DNA from: Gracilaria domingensis | Taxonomy: Eukaryota > Rhodophyta > Florideophyceae > Gracilariales > Gracilariaceae | Length of the DNA: 64,000 bases | Assembly: GCA_022539475.1 (NCBI GenBank) | Contig: VCMS01000195.1 | Coordinates: forward strand, 1 to 64,000 | Direction of reading: 5' to 3' | Shown here: positions 1 to 10,092 of the stretch, one piece after another | Layout of the letters: the number at the start of each line of letters is the position of its first letter | Numbering within the stretch: position 1 is the first letter of the stretch | Made by a program: the position numbers and the translations under genes | The notes under the pieces: generated by a model | Told to the model about the DNA's origin: nothing | Database searches by the model: none | What the model saw: the letters and a program-made list of their open reading frames with translations, nothing else

Positions 1-191
1 GACCTAGAACGGGTTTGAACTGGTCCTTTTAAGGACTCTCAGTGGTGACAGAACACACTGGTGGCTAGTGGAGCTCCCAGTTGTGTGTCATATGTGTTGT
101 TCGTTTACTCTTTGGAGTTTCGAGGATCTCTCGTCAATTGCGCCATCATTTGACCAATAGCGCGCTTGGGGGGTAAACCTGTGAGTGCGGT

Positions 192-1841
192 ATGGTGCCG
201 ACCTCGCCGCGAAATCTCGGAACCGGGTTCCCGGGGATGCTGGGGTGCCTCCCGCCTAGGCTTCGCTGTTCGCGCTCCGTCCTCCAAAGGTCACTGACAC
301 GAACAGGTCCCGGAACACCCGGAGAGCTTCTTCAGTTCACGTCGGACGTATGCCGCGTTTACGGGGGACTCGCCGTTACCGGGCATTACTCCGGCACGGA
401 GAGACCAGAAGATGTGGTTGAAACCCCTGGATACTCGTACCTCGAGGCTCAACTGCGTGTCAGTCAGCTCGCGCAAAACTCGTTGTTCGAGAATCTGCAG
501 TATCTCAGAAAGAAGCTTGATGAAGCCGAATTCAGAGATGCCTCTAATGACATTCGTGTCTTACGTCAAGACGTGAATTCTATTTTAGAAAGTCTGGGTG
601 TCCCAGCTGCCTTTGTTGAAGCTTATCAATTCTCCATTCGGGAGTTACGAACGGAGGTTGACGGTCTAACGGTTCGTTTGTCCACTTTAGAAGAGATCCT
701 CCGGATGGATAACGCGAACGGTACGCGACAGGCCGAAGGCGAAGGCTCGAAGCGCTCGACTCAGCGGTCCCCGGTTCGCCGGAATCGGAAGTCTAAAAAG
801 GAGCTCCGTTATGACTCAGATTCGTCTAGTTCTAATTCTAGTGTTCGCTCGGCGAAATCGTCCGCCTCCAGCTCGTCGGGAAGCGAGGAAGGCCGTAACT
901 GGCATCGAGGTCGATCTCGTGGAACGAAGTCGAAAGCGACATACGCCACTCAAGGAGTGATTCGCTCCGGCGAAAAGGGCAGACGTCACTTGGGACTCAA
1001 GGAGTTGGAACCAACGAATCTTCTCTACAGGAAGCTGTTATCGTACCGGTATTATCGATTGGACGACTCGTCGTCTGACCGTGATTCACGGAGCACCGGC
1101 AAGGTGAGAGACCATATTAAGCGACTCAACATCGTGTTCACGAAGAAATTCGGTGGCGAAGACCCAATCATGGTTCTCGATTTCCTTTCCCGCTTTGTGC
1201 AGGAAGCCGATGTACTCGGTATGAACGAGGCTCAAGCGTTTCTCGCTTTACCCTACTTTCTTACAGGGATGGCCGAAGACCAGTTGAACTCGGTCCGAGG
1301 TTCATCTCGTGCGTCCGAGCGGGGTGTTTCATGCTGGCCGGAAGCGGTCCAGTACCTCCTCAGGTCGTATGCAACAGGTAACGCGATTCACAACGCGACT
1401 CTCGCTTTGCGAGACACGAAACAGAAGCCTGAAGAGACAGAAACGGCTTTTTCAACCCGGTTGAATAAAGCGTTTCATCGCTGTGGTAACGTTTATTCCG
1501 CTCAGGAAAGATGCACGATGTTCGTGGACGGATTGGATCTGACGATCAGAACCCTGGTGGCGCGATATCGCGAAGAGAAGCGACCGCTAACCTATCTAAA
1601 ATTGGTCCAGTACGCCCAAACGGAAGGCGATGCTCTTCGAGCGCGCCGTCCGGCGAAACCCCGTCGCTCGAGGGCTCTACTCGTCGATGAGTCGTCTCAT
1701 TCACACTTCCTACATCGTGAAAACTCCGTATACCCGGATCAGGATAACGTGCACCTCATTGCAAGTATTCCCGATTCGTACGGGTCCTCAGATCTACCGT
1801 TGACCTCGACTCCAACCTCGCAAGGTGACCCAGTACTTTAA
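192..1841 (+). CDS. gag: Gyp-1A Gag, N-terminal and capsid part
   Basis: This 549-residue frame is the structural protein that packages the element RNA. Residues about 80-175 are rich in Leu, Glu and Arg with heptad spacing and look like a coiled coil. Residues about 185-260 are a Ser/Arg/Lys-rich linker. Residues about 305-480 match the character of a Ty3/gypsy capsid core, with FLSRFVQEAD and a hydrophobic helix after it. It stops at TAA 1839-1841 before any zinc knuckle, yet the same frame resumes downstream with one, so the stop probably truncates the original protein. The start at ATG 192 is the first in frame. The N-terminal 60 residues may be non-coding leader. Confidence 0.8.
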   Translation: MVPTSPRNLGTGFPGMLGCLPPRLRCSRSVLQRSLTRTGPGTPGELLQFTSDVCRVYGGLAVTGHYSGTERPEDVVETPGYSYLEAQLRVSQLAQNSLFENLQYLRKKLDEAEFRDASNDIRVLRQDVNSILESLGVPAAFVEAYQFSIRELRTEVDGLTVRLSTLEEILRMDNANGTRQAEGEGSKRSTQRSPVRRNRKSKKELRYDSDSSSSNSSVRSAKSSASSSSGSEEGRNWHRGRSRGTKSKATYATQGVIRSGEKGRRHLGLKELEPTNLLYRKLLSYRYYRLDDSSSDRDSRSTGKVRDHIKRLNIVFTKKFGGEDPIMVLDFLSRFVQEADVLGMNEAQAFLALPYFLTGMAEDQLNSVRGSSRASERGVSCWPEAVQYLLRSYATGNAIHNATLALRDTKQKPEETETAFSTRLNKAFHRCGNVYSAQERCTMFVDGLDLTIRTLVARYREEKRPLTYLKLVQYAQTEGDALRARRPAKPRRSRALLVDESSHSHFLHRENSVYPDQDNVHLIASIPDSYGSSDLPLTSTPTSQGDPVL

Positions 1842-2285
1842 GTGGGAGGAACGAGGGTGCCAGCAGCACCACTCGCTTATTGGTCAAGTGGATCCCGAAA
1901 TTTCCGTCCGGGATGGATTGGTACGAGACCATAACGTCGAACAGACGGTAATCGATATATCGATAAGTCGATAACGACCATCTGTCATCTATGTTACCGA
2001 CACGGGCACATCTCCCCGGTGTGTATGCTTCCCGCTCGGGAGTTGTCGAAAGTTATTGCGTTTTATGAATCGCTGTCGCCAGCTGACAAAGCTCGAGTTC
2101 CGAGTCAATCATATGAAGAACAGAAGGCCAGATATGGCATTTCTATTACAGAACAGAACGTTCGAAACGAGGAAGCTCGGAACCCGGCACCACAGGCAAC
2201 CGTGATCGATCTCGAACCTGGGAATCCAGTTTCCCAGCCTGGACAGGGAGCGCCGTTACCGGCTTACCCAGCCCAGAAAAACTGA
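1842..2285 (+). pseudogene. Gyp-1A Gag C-terminal part with CCHC zinc knuckle
   Basis: The same frame as gag continues past TAA 1839 and has one more stop, TAA 1932-1934. It then encodes a CX2CX4HX4C knuckle at 1983-2024 (ICHLCYRHGHISPVC), typical of nucleocapsid RNA binding. A Pro/Gln-rich tail ends at TGA 2283. Reading only from the GTG at 2019 would cut the knuckle in half, so this is better seen as the detached end of gag. The next gene, protease, is in a different frame (+1). Confidence 0.75.
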
Positions 2286-2400
2286 TCTTGGGAGTTTCTC
2301 CTACGGGTGGGGGTCTCCTGAATCGAAGTTGGAGACGTCCGAGGCGCCGCCGCTTCGCTCCCCGGCCCAATTCCTTAGCAGGATAATCCTCAGGAGGAAG

Positions 2401-3186
2401 ATGGCTCAAACCGACGTTGACTCAGAACCATTGATGGTTCTACGTCGCGCGTGGGTGCGGTCCCGGAATTTCCGTACTCCGGATAGAGTCCTTGTGATGG
2501 GCAAGAAGAACTATAAGGTTTATGCCGACCTCGGCCTATCACACCAGTTTATGGTTCGACAACTGTCTGTTCTGGACACAGGCGCTGCGCCGAACTTAAG
2601 CCACTCTTCGTTTGTGCCCCCGGCACTTCAGGAATTCGTCCGCAACGGTCCAGGATTGGATATCGCCGACGCGAACAATCGCCCGTTGCGTACGTCCGGC
2701 TTTATAACTCTCACTGTGAGATTGGGCACCTACGTGGTGAAACTTGAATTCATTGTTTGCGACTCTCTCGCAGCACCGGTTATTCTCGGTTGTGATTTTT
2801 GTGACCGCTTTGTTGAGGCTATCCGCCCCAGGGCGAAGACCGTGGAATTAGAAGACGGAAGTACTTTTCCGATAGTTCGGAAGCCGCTCAAGCGCGCAAT
2901 CCGGAAGCGTGTACCATTACCTGTGGCTCAGGACGTTCCAAACATGGATCCTAAATCTACGAAGCTTCGCGTCGCGAAATCAATTGCCATTCAGCCGGAA
3001 TCCCAGATCTGGGTGCTATGTACATCCAAGCAACATGGAATTCATTTGGTTCAACCATCATCATCGTTATACGATCAGCGACAACTCGCTTTGGCGAATG
3101 GCGTTGTCTCTATCGAGCCCGATAAACCCTTTAAGGTACTTGTCGCTAACTTTGGCAAATCCACTCAGTGGCTTGTCAAACATTAA
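2401..3186 (+). CDS. Gyp-1A retropepsin-like aspartic protease
   Basis: This frame encodes the protease domain that would cut the polyprotein. The catalytic motif is DTGAAPN, with the Asp codon at 2575-2577 (residue 59 from ATG 2401). A hydrophobic flap region and VILGCDFCDRF follow, the usual second conserved strand ending in a Gly-Cys-Asp. Upstream codons back to 2329 are open but lack ATG. The frame ends at TAA 3184-3186, exactly where Gyp-1B has CAA in the matching peptide (VKN-Q-VIG against VKH-stop-VLG). The stop is therefore a likely C-to-T nonsense change within a once continuous protease-RT polyprotein, because the RT frame downstream is the same. Confidence 0.85.
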   Translation: MAQTDVDSEPLMVLRRAWVRSRNFRTPDRVLVMGKKNYKVYADLGLSHQFMVRQLSVLDTGAAPNLSHSSFVPPALQEFVRNGPGLDIADANNRPLRTSGFITLTVRLGTYVVKLEFIVCDSLAAPVILGCDFCDRFVEAIRPRAKTVELEDGSTFPIVRKPLKRAIRKRVPLPVAQDVPNMDPKSTKLRVAKSIAIQPESQIWVLCTSKQHGIHLVQPSSSLYDQRQLALANGVVSIEPDKPFKVLVANFGKSTQWLVKH

Positions 3187-3240
3187 GTACTGGGCTCAGT
3201 CCTCCCACATCCGAAGGCGCTCGTACAAACGAGATTACCC

Positions 3241-6200
3241 ATGTCCGAGGTTCTCGGTGTACCTGACCCTAAGGAGGGGGAGAGAGAAATGGAAACTTCC
3301 GCCGCGTCGGATGATGCCGTACCCGCCGAAGTGCACATGGTTAATTCGGGTCACGAACAACCGATCACCTCGGTTAAGAAAGCGCTACCGCCTGGCACAG
3401 ACCAGATAGATCCTGTCGAGGAGTTAGAGAAGCTGAATCTGGATCACGTCCCAGCGTCTCATCGAGCGAAATTAAGGGATATGCTCCGGGACTTTACTCC
3501 CATGTGGGATGGTTCCCTTGGGACGATTGGAATCACCGAACACCGTATTGATCTGCTCCCAGATACTCGCCCTATTGCGCAACATCCCTATCGGGCCGTC
3601 CCGAAGGCTTGGGAAGAGGAGAAATCTCAAGTCGAGAAAATGCTACGTGCTGACGTAATTGAGCCCGCTCAGTCACCATGGGCATCGCCTGTTGTACTTG
3701 TTCCGAAATCGGATGGATCGTGGCGATTTTGTATCGATTACAGGCGACTCAACGCCGTTACCGTCAAAGACGTATATCCGATACCCTGGATGCATGAGTA
3801 CATCGACTCGCTTGGCAGCGCAAGAGTGTTTACAGCCCTCGATGCCAATTGGGGTTACTGGCAGGTTCCAATCAGGAAGGAAGACCGCGGCAAAACCGCG
3901 TTTGTATGCCATCAAGGCTTATACCGCTTTAAACGGATGCCTTTCGGATTGACGAATGCTCCCGCTACGTTTCAGCGTGCAATTGACATTCTGTTAGCCA
4001 GATTCAAGTGGAAAACTTGTTTGGTATACTTGGATGATATCATCGTGTTTTCCAGCAACCTGGAGGATCATATCGCCCATGTGAGGGAAGTAATGCAGGT
4101 TTTGCAGGACGCAGCTGTTACCCTGAAACTCAAGAAATGTGAGTTCTGTTCCGACTCGGTGAAATATCTTGGTCATATTATCCGGCCCGGACAGCTCTCG
4201 ATCGACGAGGTACGAGTGAAGTCGTTTAAGGACGCGAAACATCCGACGACTCAAACGGAACTCCGCTCATTTTTCGGACTGAATAACGTCTACCGTCGCT
4301 TGGTGCCGAACTTTTCTGACATCCCAGCCCCCCTCAACACGCTCCTTCGAAAAGGACAACCAGTCAAACTGGAACCCTTTGGCGATGCGGAAGCATCTGC
4401 CTTTTCGTCGCTGGTCGACGCTGTTACGTCTCCGCCTATCTTGGCACTACCCACTCCTGGGCTTCCTTATGAAGTGGATACTGATGCCAGTAAGTACCAA
4501 GTTGGTTGTGCATTGTTTCAAGTCTCGGAAGAAGGCGAGCGCCGCCCAATCGGATACTGGTCTCGTTCTCTGAACGTGCACGAACGCAACTACTCAGTCT
4601 CTGAGAAAGAGTGTTTCGCCGTTGTCTGGGAGTTAACCACACTAAGACCCTATCTCATGGGGACCCATTTTTGGGTGCATACCGACCATTCGGCCCTCCG
4701 GTGGCTCATGGATATCTCCGAGCTCTCGGGTCGTCTTATGAGGTGGCGCCTCCGTCTTTCAGAATTTGACTTCGATGTCAGGTACAAGAAGGGAACCCTG
4801 AACTTACAGGCCGACGCACTCTCGCGTCTGGGAACCTCTGGTGAAACAGAGTCAGTCATCGACGATGAAATACCATGCTTCATGATGAAAGACCTGGAAC
4901 AGGAGACAGAGATTTCGGAAGACGTTTGCGACGATATAATCGCCGCAGAACCGGCTGAACCGCCGCCTGGTTCATTCGAGCCCATTACGGCTGAAGAGCT
5001 GATACGTGAACAACACGAGGATCCTTTCTGTACGCAGATAAGGGCCCGCCTCAACGGGGGTTTTAAACTACCCTTTGTTACCAATGATCAGGGATTCCTT
5101 GTCAGGATTGTTGAAAAACGGCCTCGAATTGTCGTTCCTCACTCCTTACAACGGAGAGTTCTCCACATCTCGCATTATGTGAAGGTAGGAGCTCACCCTG
5201 GTGGCAGGAAGTTGTACTTAACACTCCGTAGGGACTTCTATTGGCCCGCCATGGCTTTCGACTGCTATGCAGTGCGCCGCTCGTGCACGGAATGCGCAAA
5301 GAATAATGTCAAACTACGACGAGTTTCAAAGAAACTGACGCTGTTCCCAGCTTCCGCTTCTCTAGAGTTTGTCGCTATCGACCTTCTTGGTGAACTAATT
5401 CGGACTGCCCGAGGTAACCGATATCTCCTGGTTATTACCGACAGGTTCTCGAAACTCGTACGAACTGTTCCGTTGAAACGGATTACTGCGGCCGCGGTCG
5501 CTGAAGCGTTTGTAACGCATTGGGTCTTTGTATACGGACCGCCCGTTCATCTGTTATCAGACAATGGCTCGCAATTTGCTGCAAAATTCTTTCAGGACGT
5601 TTGTCGCATCTTGGATATCAAGAATTTGTTTACTACAACCTATCATCCCCAGTGTAATGGGCAGGTAGAACGATTTAATCGTACTATGCTTAACGCATTA
5701 AGATCCTACGTAGCAGATCACCCAAAGGATTGGGACCTGTACACTGACGCAATTACATATGCGTATAATACTCAGGTACATCGGGTCACGTCGTTATCGC
5801 CGTTTGAGCTCGTTCTTTCGAGAATACCGCCTCCGGTAGCAATTGAAGCTCAACCGACGTTGTCGTCTACTCCGTTACCTCGGACGTACAGGGATACCTG
5901 GAAAAACTGGTTGAAGAACATTGCACCGGTTGCCCGGAAAGCCATGGAGAAGGCTCAGCTTGCTTTCAAGAAGAATTTTGACCGCCGACTCCGCGGTAAG
6001 CCGCCTGTGGTCAAGGCTAATGACTTCGTTTTCGTCCGAAAGGAATATTATAATCCTGAGAAGGAACGTCCACATAAGCTGTCTCCCATCGCTGATGAAC
6101 CGTATCGTGTTATCTCCGTCGCGCCCGACACCGTCGTCCTCGACATAGACGATCAGCACGAACGCATCTCGCGAGACCGCGTGGTTCTAGCTCCGCCTCC

Positions 6201-6564
6201 GGACGACGCACAACCTTCGACTACCAGTACCCAATCAGGGGATCCTACGCTACAGGACGAGCTGCACTCAGCCGGCGCTCCGTCGTGCCCCGCAATTCTT
6301 CCGCACCCGGATCGAGGTTTATCGGATCTACCGAACGTAGAGGACTCTGACTTCAGAGATTCATCTACTTTAACTTGGAATAACCCAAACAACTCTACAC
6401 GAGTGTATACACGGGTTACCCCGCCCCCCATCTCCTCATGGAGCCCGTACCGTCACGTAAGGAGGGGGAGGGAAATGCAGCAACTGCAAACACTTTTGTT
6501 GACACCCCGGTGCCGTCCGGTTCTCCACGTCCTGGAACTCCTGCGCCAACTGCTAGCACAGTGA
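3241..6564 (+). CDS. pol: Gyp-1A Pol: reverse transcriptase, RNase H, integrase
   Basis: This 1107-residue frame copies the element RNA and inserts the cDNA. RT spans about residues 110-320, with FTALDANWGYWQVP and the active site YLDD at 263-266. RNase H spans about 405-530, with acidic residues D413, E457, D482 and D525. Integrase has an HHCC finger (H645, H652, C682, C685) and a D714, D774, E810 triad with exactly 35 residues between the last two. A GPY/F-like module follows near residue 1010. The last 45 residues probably read a wrong frame, because the Gyp-1B equivalent (KEGE linker) is in another frame from about 6435. The ATG at 3241 is convenience only; translation probably came through from protease. 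Confidence 0.93.
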   Translation: MSEVLGVPDPKEGEREMETSAASDDAVPAEVHMVNSGHEQPITSVKKALPPGTDQIDPVEELEKLNLDHVPASHRAKLRDMLRDFTPMWDGSLGTIGITEHRIDLLPDTRPIAQHPYRAVPKAWEEEKSQVEKMLRADVIEPAQSPWASPVVLVPKSDGSWRFCIDYRRLNAVTVKDVYPIPWMHEYIDSLGSARVFTALDANWGYWQVPIRKEDRGKTAFVCHQGLYRFKRMPFGLTNAPATFQRAIDILLARFKWKTCLVYLDDIIVFSSNLEDHIAHVREVMQVLQDAAVTLKLKKCEFCSDSVKYLGHIIRPGQLSIDEVRVKSFKDAKHPTTQTELRSFFGLNNVYRRLVPNFSDIPAPLNTLLRKGQPVKLEPFGDAEASAFSSLVDAVTSPPILALPTPGLPYEVDTDASKYQVGCALFQVSEEGERRPIGYWSRSLNVHERNYSVSEKECFAVVWELTTLRPYLMGTHFWVHTDHSALRWLMDISELSGRLMRWRLRLSEFDFDVRYKKGTLNLQADALSRLGTSGETESVIDDEIPCFMMKDLEQETEISEDVCDDIIAAEPAEPPPGSFEPITAEELIREQHEDPFCTQIRARLNGGFKLPFVTNDQGFLVRIVEKRPRIVVPHSLQRRVLHISHYVKVGAHPGGRKLYLTLRRDFYWPAMAFDCYAVRRSCTECAKNNVKLRRVSKKLTLFPASASLEFVAIDLLGELIRTARGNRYLLVITDRFSKLVRTVPLKRITAAAVAEAFVTHWVFVYGPPVHLLSDNGSQFAAKFFQDVCRILDIKNLFTTTYHPQCNGQVERFNRTMLNALRSYVADHPKDWDLYTDAITYAYNTQVHRVTSLSPFELVLSRIPPPVAIEAQPTLSSTPLPRTYRDTWKNWLKNIAPVARKAMEKAQLAFKKNFDRRLRGKPPVVKANDFVFVRKEYYNPEKERPHKLSPIADEPYRVISVAPDTVVLDIDDQHERISRDRVVLAPPPDDAQPSTTSTQSGDPTLQDELHSAGAPSCPAILPHPDRGLSDLPNVEDSDFRDSSTLTWNNPNNSTRVYTRVTPPPISSWSPYRHVRRGREMQQLQTLLLTPRCRPVLHVLELLRQLLAQ

Positions 6565-6812
6565 CTCCTACTGGAGATTCGCGAAGTCTAGTTGCCAACG
6601 CTGGCGAGGTCCGCAACGGAAAGGCAACCACTGCTGTGGAGACACGAGAAAGTGTTAACACCCGTTCCCGAGAAATTCAGGGACCCGCAGATACTGTATC
6701 CCAATCTGGGAAGTCGCACGTCTCGACGTCGCGCCATCGCGTCTTGAAGGAGAAACGTACTGTGAAAACAGTATCCGCCAATCCGGATCAACCGTCTTAC
6801 GCGGATAATTGA
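6438..6812 (+). pseudogene. Gyp-1A Pol C-terminal linker, out of frame
   Basis: This 124-residue Pro/Thr/Ser-rich stretch contains RKEGEG, which matches PSKEGEE in the continuous Gyp-1B polyprotein. In Gyp-1A it sits one frame away from integrase, so a one-base change near the C-run at 6423-6429 separated it. Composition suggests a disordered linker between integrase and chromodomain. It ends at TGA 6810. Confidence 0.6.
6459..6470 (+). other. Internal polypurine tract, second copy
   Basis: AAGGAGGGGGAG is identical to the tract next to the 3' LTR. Another copy is at 3271-3283 between protease and RT. Gyp-1B has equivalents at 15894, 19130 and 22689. A role in extra plus-strand priming is inference. 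Confidence 0.55.
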
Positions 6813-7461
6813 CGCTGTGAAGCGAACCAGACTTGGCCTGGGTTAGCTCATGTGTGAGTGGGTCTGAGAGAGTACCATTCAATGGTTTCCCTTACAGGAC
6901 TTGAAGTTTTTGTGACGTAACACTCCGAGGAGTACAACCACGTCACGTGGAGAGTTGGCGCTTGGTTTTTGAGGCTGCGCCGCCACCGCAAATGTGCGCG
7001 AACGCATCTCCCCGATTTGTTTTTGGGAAATAATCGTGTCAGCGCGGGGACACAGCAATGTGTGGTGATTCTTAATGAGTGGCTGTCAGCCGCATCCACG
7101 TGGACGGCCGAACACGGCGTACTGTCGTCAGATGTGCCAGATTGTGGCGCCCCACCAATGGGAAACGATGGCACATGGTCCGTGGCCGGGCGAACCGCCG
7201 CCCTGCATAGGGAGTGTGATTGGCATGCCTCTTCAGCAGAACGGTCACCATGGTGAAGTCGAAAGACCCGTCAATCGGGAGCGCTACTACTCGATGGTCT
7301 CCCTAGCAAGGGCGGTCAACGTTTACCCGTTGTACTCGACTGTTCGAGAGCTTTCAGGAGACCCTCTCACCTTTGGAAGAGAGCGCGGGACTCGCGAGTT
7401 ATAGTATCGCCGCAACGGGCGACCCCCGCGAAGCTCGCACTCAGAGGACGAACTCCACCGC
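6813..7461 (+). other. Decayed linker region without a supportable gene
   Basis: In Gyp-1B the matching interval is nearly open and joins integrase to the chromodomain. Here all frames are interrupted. The short ORFs present have no recognisable composition or motif. Confidence 0.5.
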
Positions 7462-7776
7462 GTGGAAGGCATCTCCGAGGGAGCTCCTAAATCTCTGTTA
7501 GGCCCCTCGAGGGGACCCATTTCAATGGGAATGGCTCGGCAGCCCACGAAGGCCCGCAGCCGGGAAGTGTATTCACAGGAATTTGTGATAGACCGCATAG
7601 TGCGCCATGCCGTGAACGACGGGGAAGTGCTTTATCAGGTCCGTTGGTACGGATACGCTCCTGATGAGGATACTTGGGAACCAATTGAACACCTACCGCG
7701 GTCCAAGGTCATCGCCTATTATCGGCGCAAGCACTTAGCTTACCCTCCAGACTTGGATTCCGCCCAAGTAGGTTAA
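7462..7776 (+). CDS. Gyp-1A chromodomain (end of Pol)
   Basis: About 104 residues encode a chromodomain, which in chromoviral integrases binds histone marks and steers insertion. Residues about 36-90 contain VDRIVRH-like and YQVRWYGY strands followed by DTWEPIEHL, with the aromatic residues expected of the methyl-lysine cage and fold. It lies in the same frame as the main pol ORF but is separated by the decayed linker, so it is an orphaned domain. The upstream codons may not be real coding sequence. Confidence 0.85.
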   Translation: MEGISEGAPKSLLGPSRGPISMGMARQPTKARSREVYSQEFVIDRIVRHAVNDGEVLYQVRWYGYAPDEDTWEPIEHLPRSKVIAYYRRKHLAYPPDLDSAQVG

Positions 7777-8204
7777 CCCCAAGGCTCCCATGCCGTTGTC
7801 AACCGACTGGCCCGCTCGCGGGATGAATTGGTATCTGGTTAAAGATAGAAGAATCCCTGTGGGAAGGAACCCCAAGGGATGAAGAAAAAGAAGTACTCCG
7901 GGTCACGGACGCCGATTTATCGGATTTAGCGAACTACCGTATTACGGTCCAACGCAAATTTAACGCGGATATAAGGTGAATGGATGCGAAGACACACGGT
8001 TACTCAGGGAGGAGGAACTCTGGAAGAGAAGTAATCGGAATCGATGAAGAAGGAAGAACAAGGATACCGGAACCCGGCTAAGAAGCAGGAAGTTACCGAC
8101 TTTCGGTTTATTCTATGACAGAAGTTATACCACTAGTTTGGTTGTTGGTCATCCAACGTTGCGTCGTTCGCACTCACTCAAACGAGGTCGTCCCACTCTT
8201 GGAC
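7777..8204. other. Spacer between chromodomain and convergent antisense ORF
   Basis: No gene or RNA feature is evident. It is the tail-to-tail gap between the sense pol and the reverse-strand ORF and would have to hold any 3' ends of both transcripts. Confidence 0.5.
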
Positions 8205-9899
8205 TCACGGTAAACCCGTCGAGGGTCCCGCGCCTCCCGTGTCCGACGGACCACCTTGAGAAGGACTCGCAAACGTCTGCGCACCCAGAATCATCAACTG
8301 GCCGAGGTCATACATGTCCGGTGGGACTGGTAATCCGAAGTTCAGGAGCTGATTACGCATCGCGATGGCTCGCGGATCGATGTTTTCCTGGGAAGGGCCT
8401 ACACCCCAACCCGTGGGAGCCACTGGCAAATTGCCTGCTCCAGCTTCTGGATTCGTTACCGTCCCAAGCGGCTGACCGACCAGCACCTGGTTTTCTACCG
8501 TATCATCCACCATTGGATCGTCCTCGTTGGCTGAGGGATAGTAATCATTGGAAAACATGAACCCAACCGGGTGACCCTCCGGGACAACCCTATTAATTTG
8601 TCGCAGAACATGCGCTTGGTCGCGTGACACCACGACACCCTCCCACGGGTCGTAATAGACAAAATCCCCGGCTCCCGGATGCCTGCGCCCAGGTGAACGA
8701 TCATGAGGTGACCTACTCCCGCGTGGGACGTTTTCCGCCGGAACTTGGCCCCAATTGATCTTCTCGATGAGATCGAGGAGGTACTCGAGCTCGAGAACGT
8801 TGTCTTCTGAACCCAGAGCGGTGTGGAGATCCAGCGTCGTCAGGACGAGCCGCAGCTTCGGCGGGATGTACCAAACACGGTTTTGATCATAGGCTTCCCA
8901 AAGCATGAACGCGGCAACGCGAGCCGCCCATTCAGCGATTAACAGAATCCAATACCCTAAGTTGGGATTCGCAAGCATGCGCGACCCCACGTAGGAGATA
9001 CAAGGGGGCAGTTCCGCGAAACAACCGCGAGGGACTTCGTACATGCTCCACCACGCTGGAAGGGACGGGAATCGCCCCGCCAACGCCGTCGGGCGCAACC
9101 GCTCAACCTCGATGTTCTGATAGGGAATCAGATACCCGAACCGGGACCTCCACTTGCGCTCATTCCGCAGCCTGTCGAAAAACGACCCATCCCCAGAAGG
9201 ACGTCGCAGATAGCGAAATTCCGCTCGGATGATAGGCCTGTCAAACAGGAGGATGTCGGATGGCATTTCCTGAGGGAAGGCAGCTGAGGCTGAGAACTCC
9301 GCGAGGTTCGCGCCATACTGAATTTCTCCGTACGTTCGGAAGCGAGATAAGTCGAAACCGTAGGACGGTGGAATCAGCTCTGGAAAAGAGGCCCGCTCCT
9401 TACAGAAGTACGCGAGCCGCGCCATAGCCGCTCTGGCTTGATCCAACGTCTCGTACTGACGACCGCGTCTCTGCCGCGAGATAAGATGAGTCGGCACCGC
9501 TACGCGGTTCCTCCAATCCCAGGAGTCGACCATGTCGCGAGGAAGGCCGCCAGGCAGCACACCGTTCTCGGTATAAGCATCGACTAACGCCCCGTTGCGT
9601 ACCGCTGTCGGATGGAACCAGGGAGCCCTGGAGAACGTCCAACTCCCGTCCGTTTTCGGATCCTGTGTCAAGAGTGACTCGCGCGCAATCCAGCCACTTG
9701 GAGTAGCCAGCAATGGCACGGCATGCGCCGGGTTCCACGCAGCTACGTCGACCGGATTCGGTGTCGGAGTGTGACTTTGGCTCTGTAACAGAGGAGCTGT
9801 GGCGAAGCCGCCGAGATACCCAGTCGCGGGAACAGGTGGAATCGGGTTGCCCGACGCCCCAGGCTGGGAAGCCTGGTCGCTATCCTGGTAAGGATCCAT
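8205..9899 (-). CDS. Conserved antisense ORF of Gyp-1A (564 aa, unknown family)
   Basis: This long intact reverse-strand frame lies between the chromodomain and the 3' LTR. A homologous protein is encoded at the same place in Gyp-1B. Shared blocks include APWFHPTAV (residues 92-100), LPGGLP with SWDWRNRVAVP, EWAARVAAF with EAYDQ and WYIPP (323-347), DPW (417-419) and DPMVD (461-465). The N-terminal 90 residues and the C-terminal 100 are Pro/Gly-rich and variable. No signal peptide or clear membrane segment is seen. I do not recognise the family. Start at ATG 9899 is supported by a TATAAATA box 138 bases upstream. Conservation in a diverged copy implies past selection on the protein. Confidence 0.8.
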   Translation of the reverse strand: MDPYQDSDQASQPGASGNPIPPVPATGYLGGFATAPLLQSQSHTPTPNPVDVAAWNPAHAVPLLATPSGWIARESLLTQDPKTDGSWTFSRAPWFHPTAVRNGALVDAYTENGVLPGGLPRDMVDSWDWRNRVAVPTHLISRQRRGRQYETLDQARAAMARLAYFCKERASFPELIPPSYGFDLSRFRTYGEIQYGANLAEFSASAAFPQEMPSDILLFDRPIIRAEFRYLRRPSGDGSFFDRLRNERKWRSRFGYLIPYQNIEVERLRPTALAGRFPSLPAWWSMYEVPRGCFAELPPCISYVGSRMLANPNLGYWILLIAEWAARVAAFMLWEAYDQNRVWYIPPKLRLVLTTLDLHTALGSEDNVLELEYLLDLIEKINWGQVPAENVPRGSRSPHDRSPGRRHPGAGDFVYYDPWEGVVVSRDQAHVLRQINRVVPEGHPVGFMFSNDYYPSANEDDPMVDDTVENQVLVGQPLGTVTNPEAGAGNLPVAPTGWGVGPSQENIDPRAIAMRNQLLNFGLPVPPDMYDLGQLMILGAQTFASPSQGGPSDTGGAGPSTGLP

Positions 9900-10036
9900 C
9901 GCAGAGACGATCTAAGAAGAGTCTGGGACCGCCGAGTCGTCGGAACGCACTGTGACTGCGGGAGAACTGGCAGTAGGACCGTGAGGCTCGTTGCGACGAG
10001 GGACCGGGATATCGGTAAGGCTCATCGAATCTTGCG

Positions 10037-10044
10037 TATTTATA
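10037..10044 (-). promoter_or_regulatory. TATA box for the antisense ORF
   Basis: TATAAATA on the reverse strand lies 138 bases before the ATG of the antisense ORF and just inside the polypurine tract. Gyp-1B has TATAAG at the same relative place. A separate antisense promoter inside the element is inferred from this. Confidence 0.6.
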
Positions 10045-10092
10045 CCCCTCTCCATTGGAAGTCTCCGCCGTTCTCGGCAATGCCTCGAGGCT

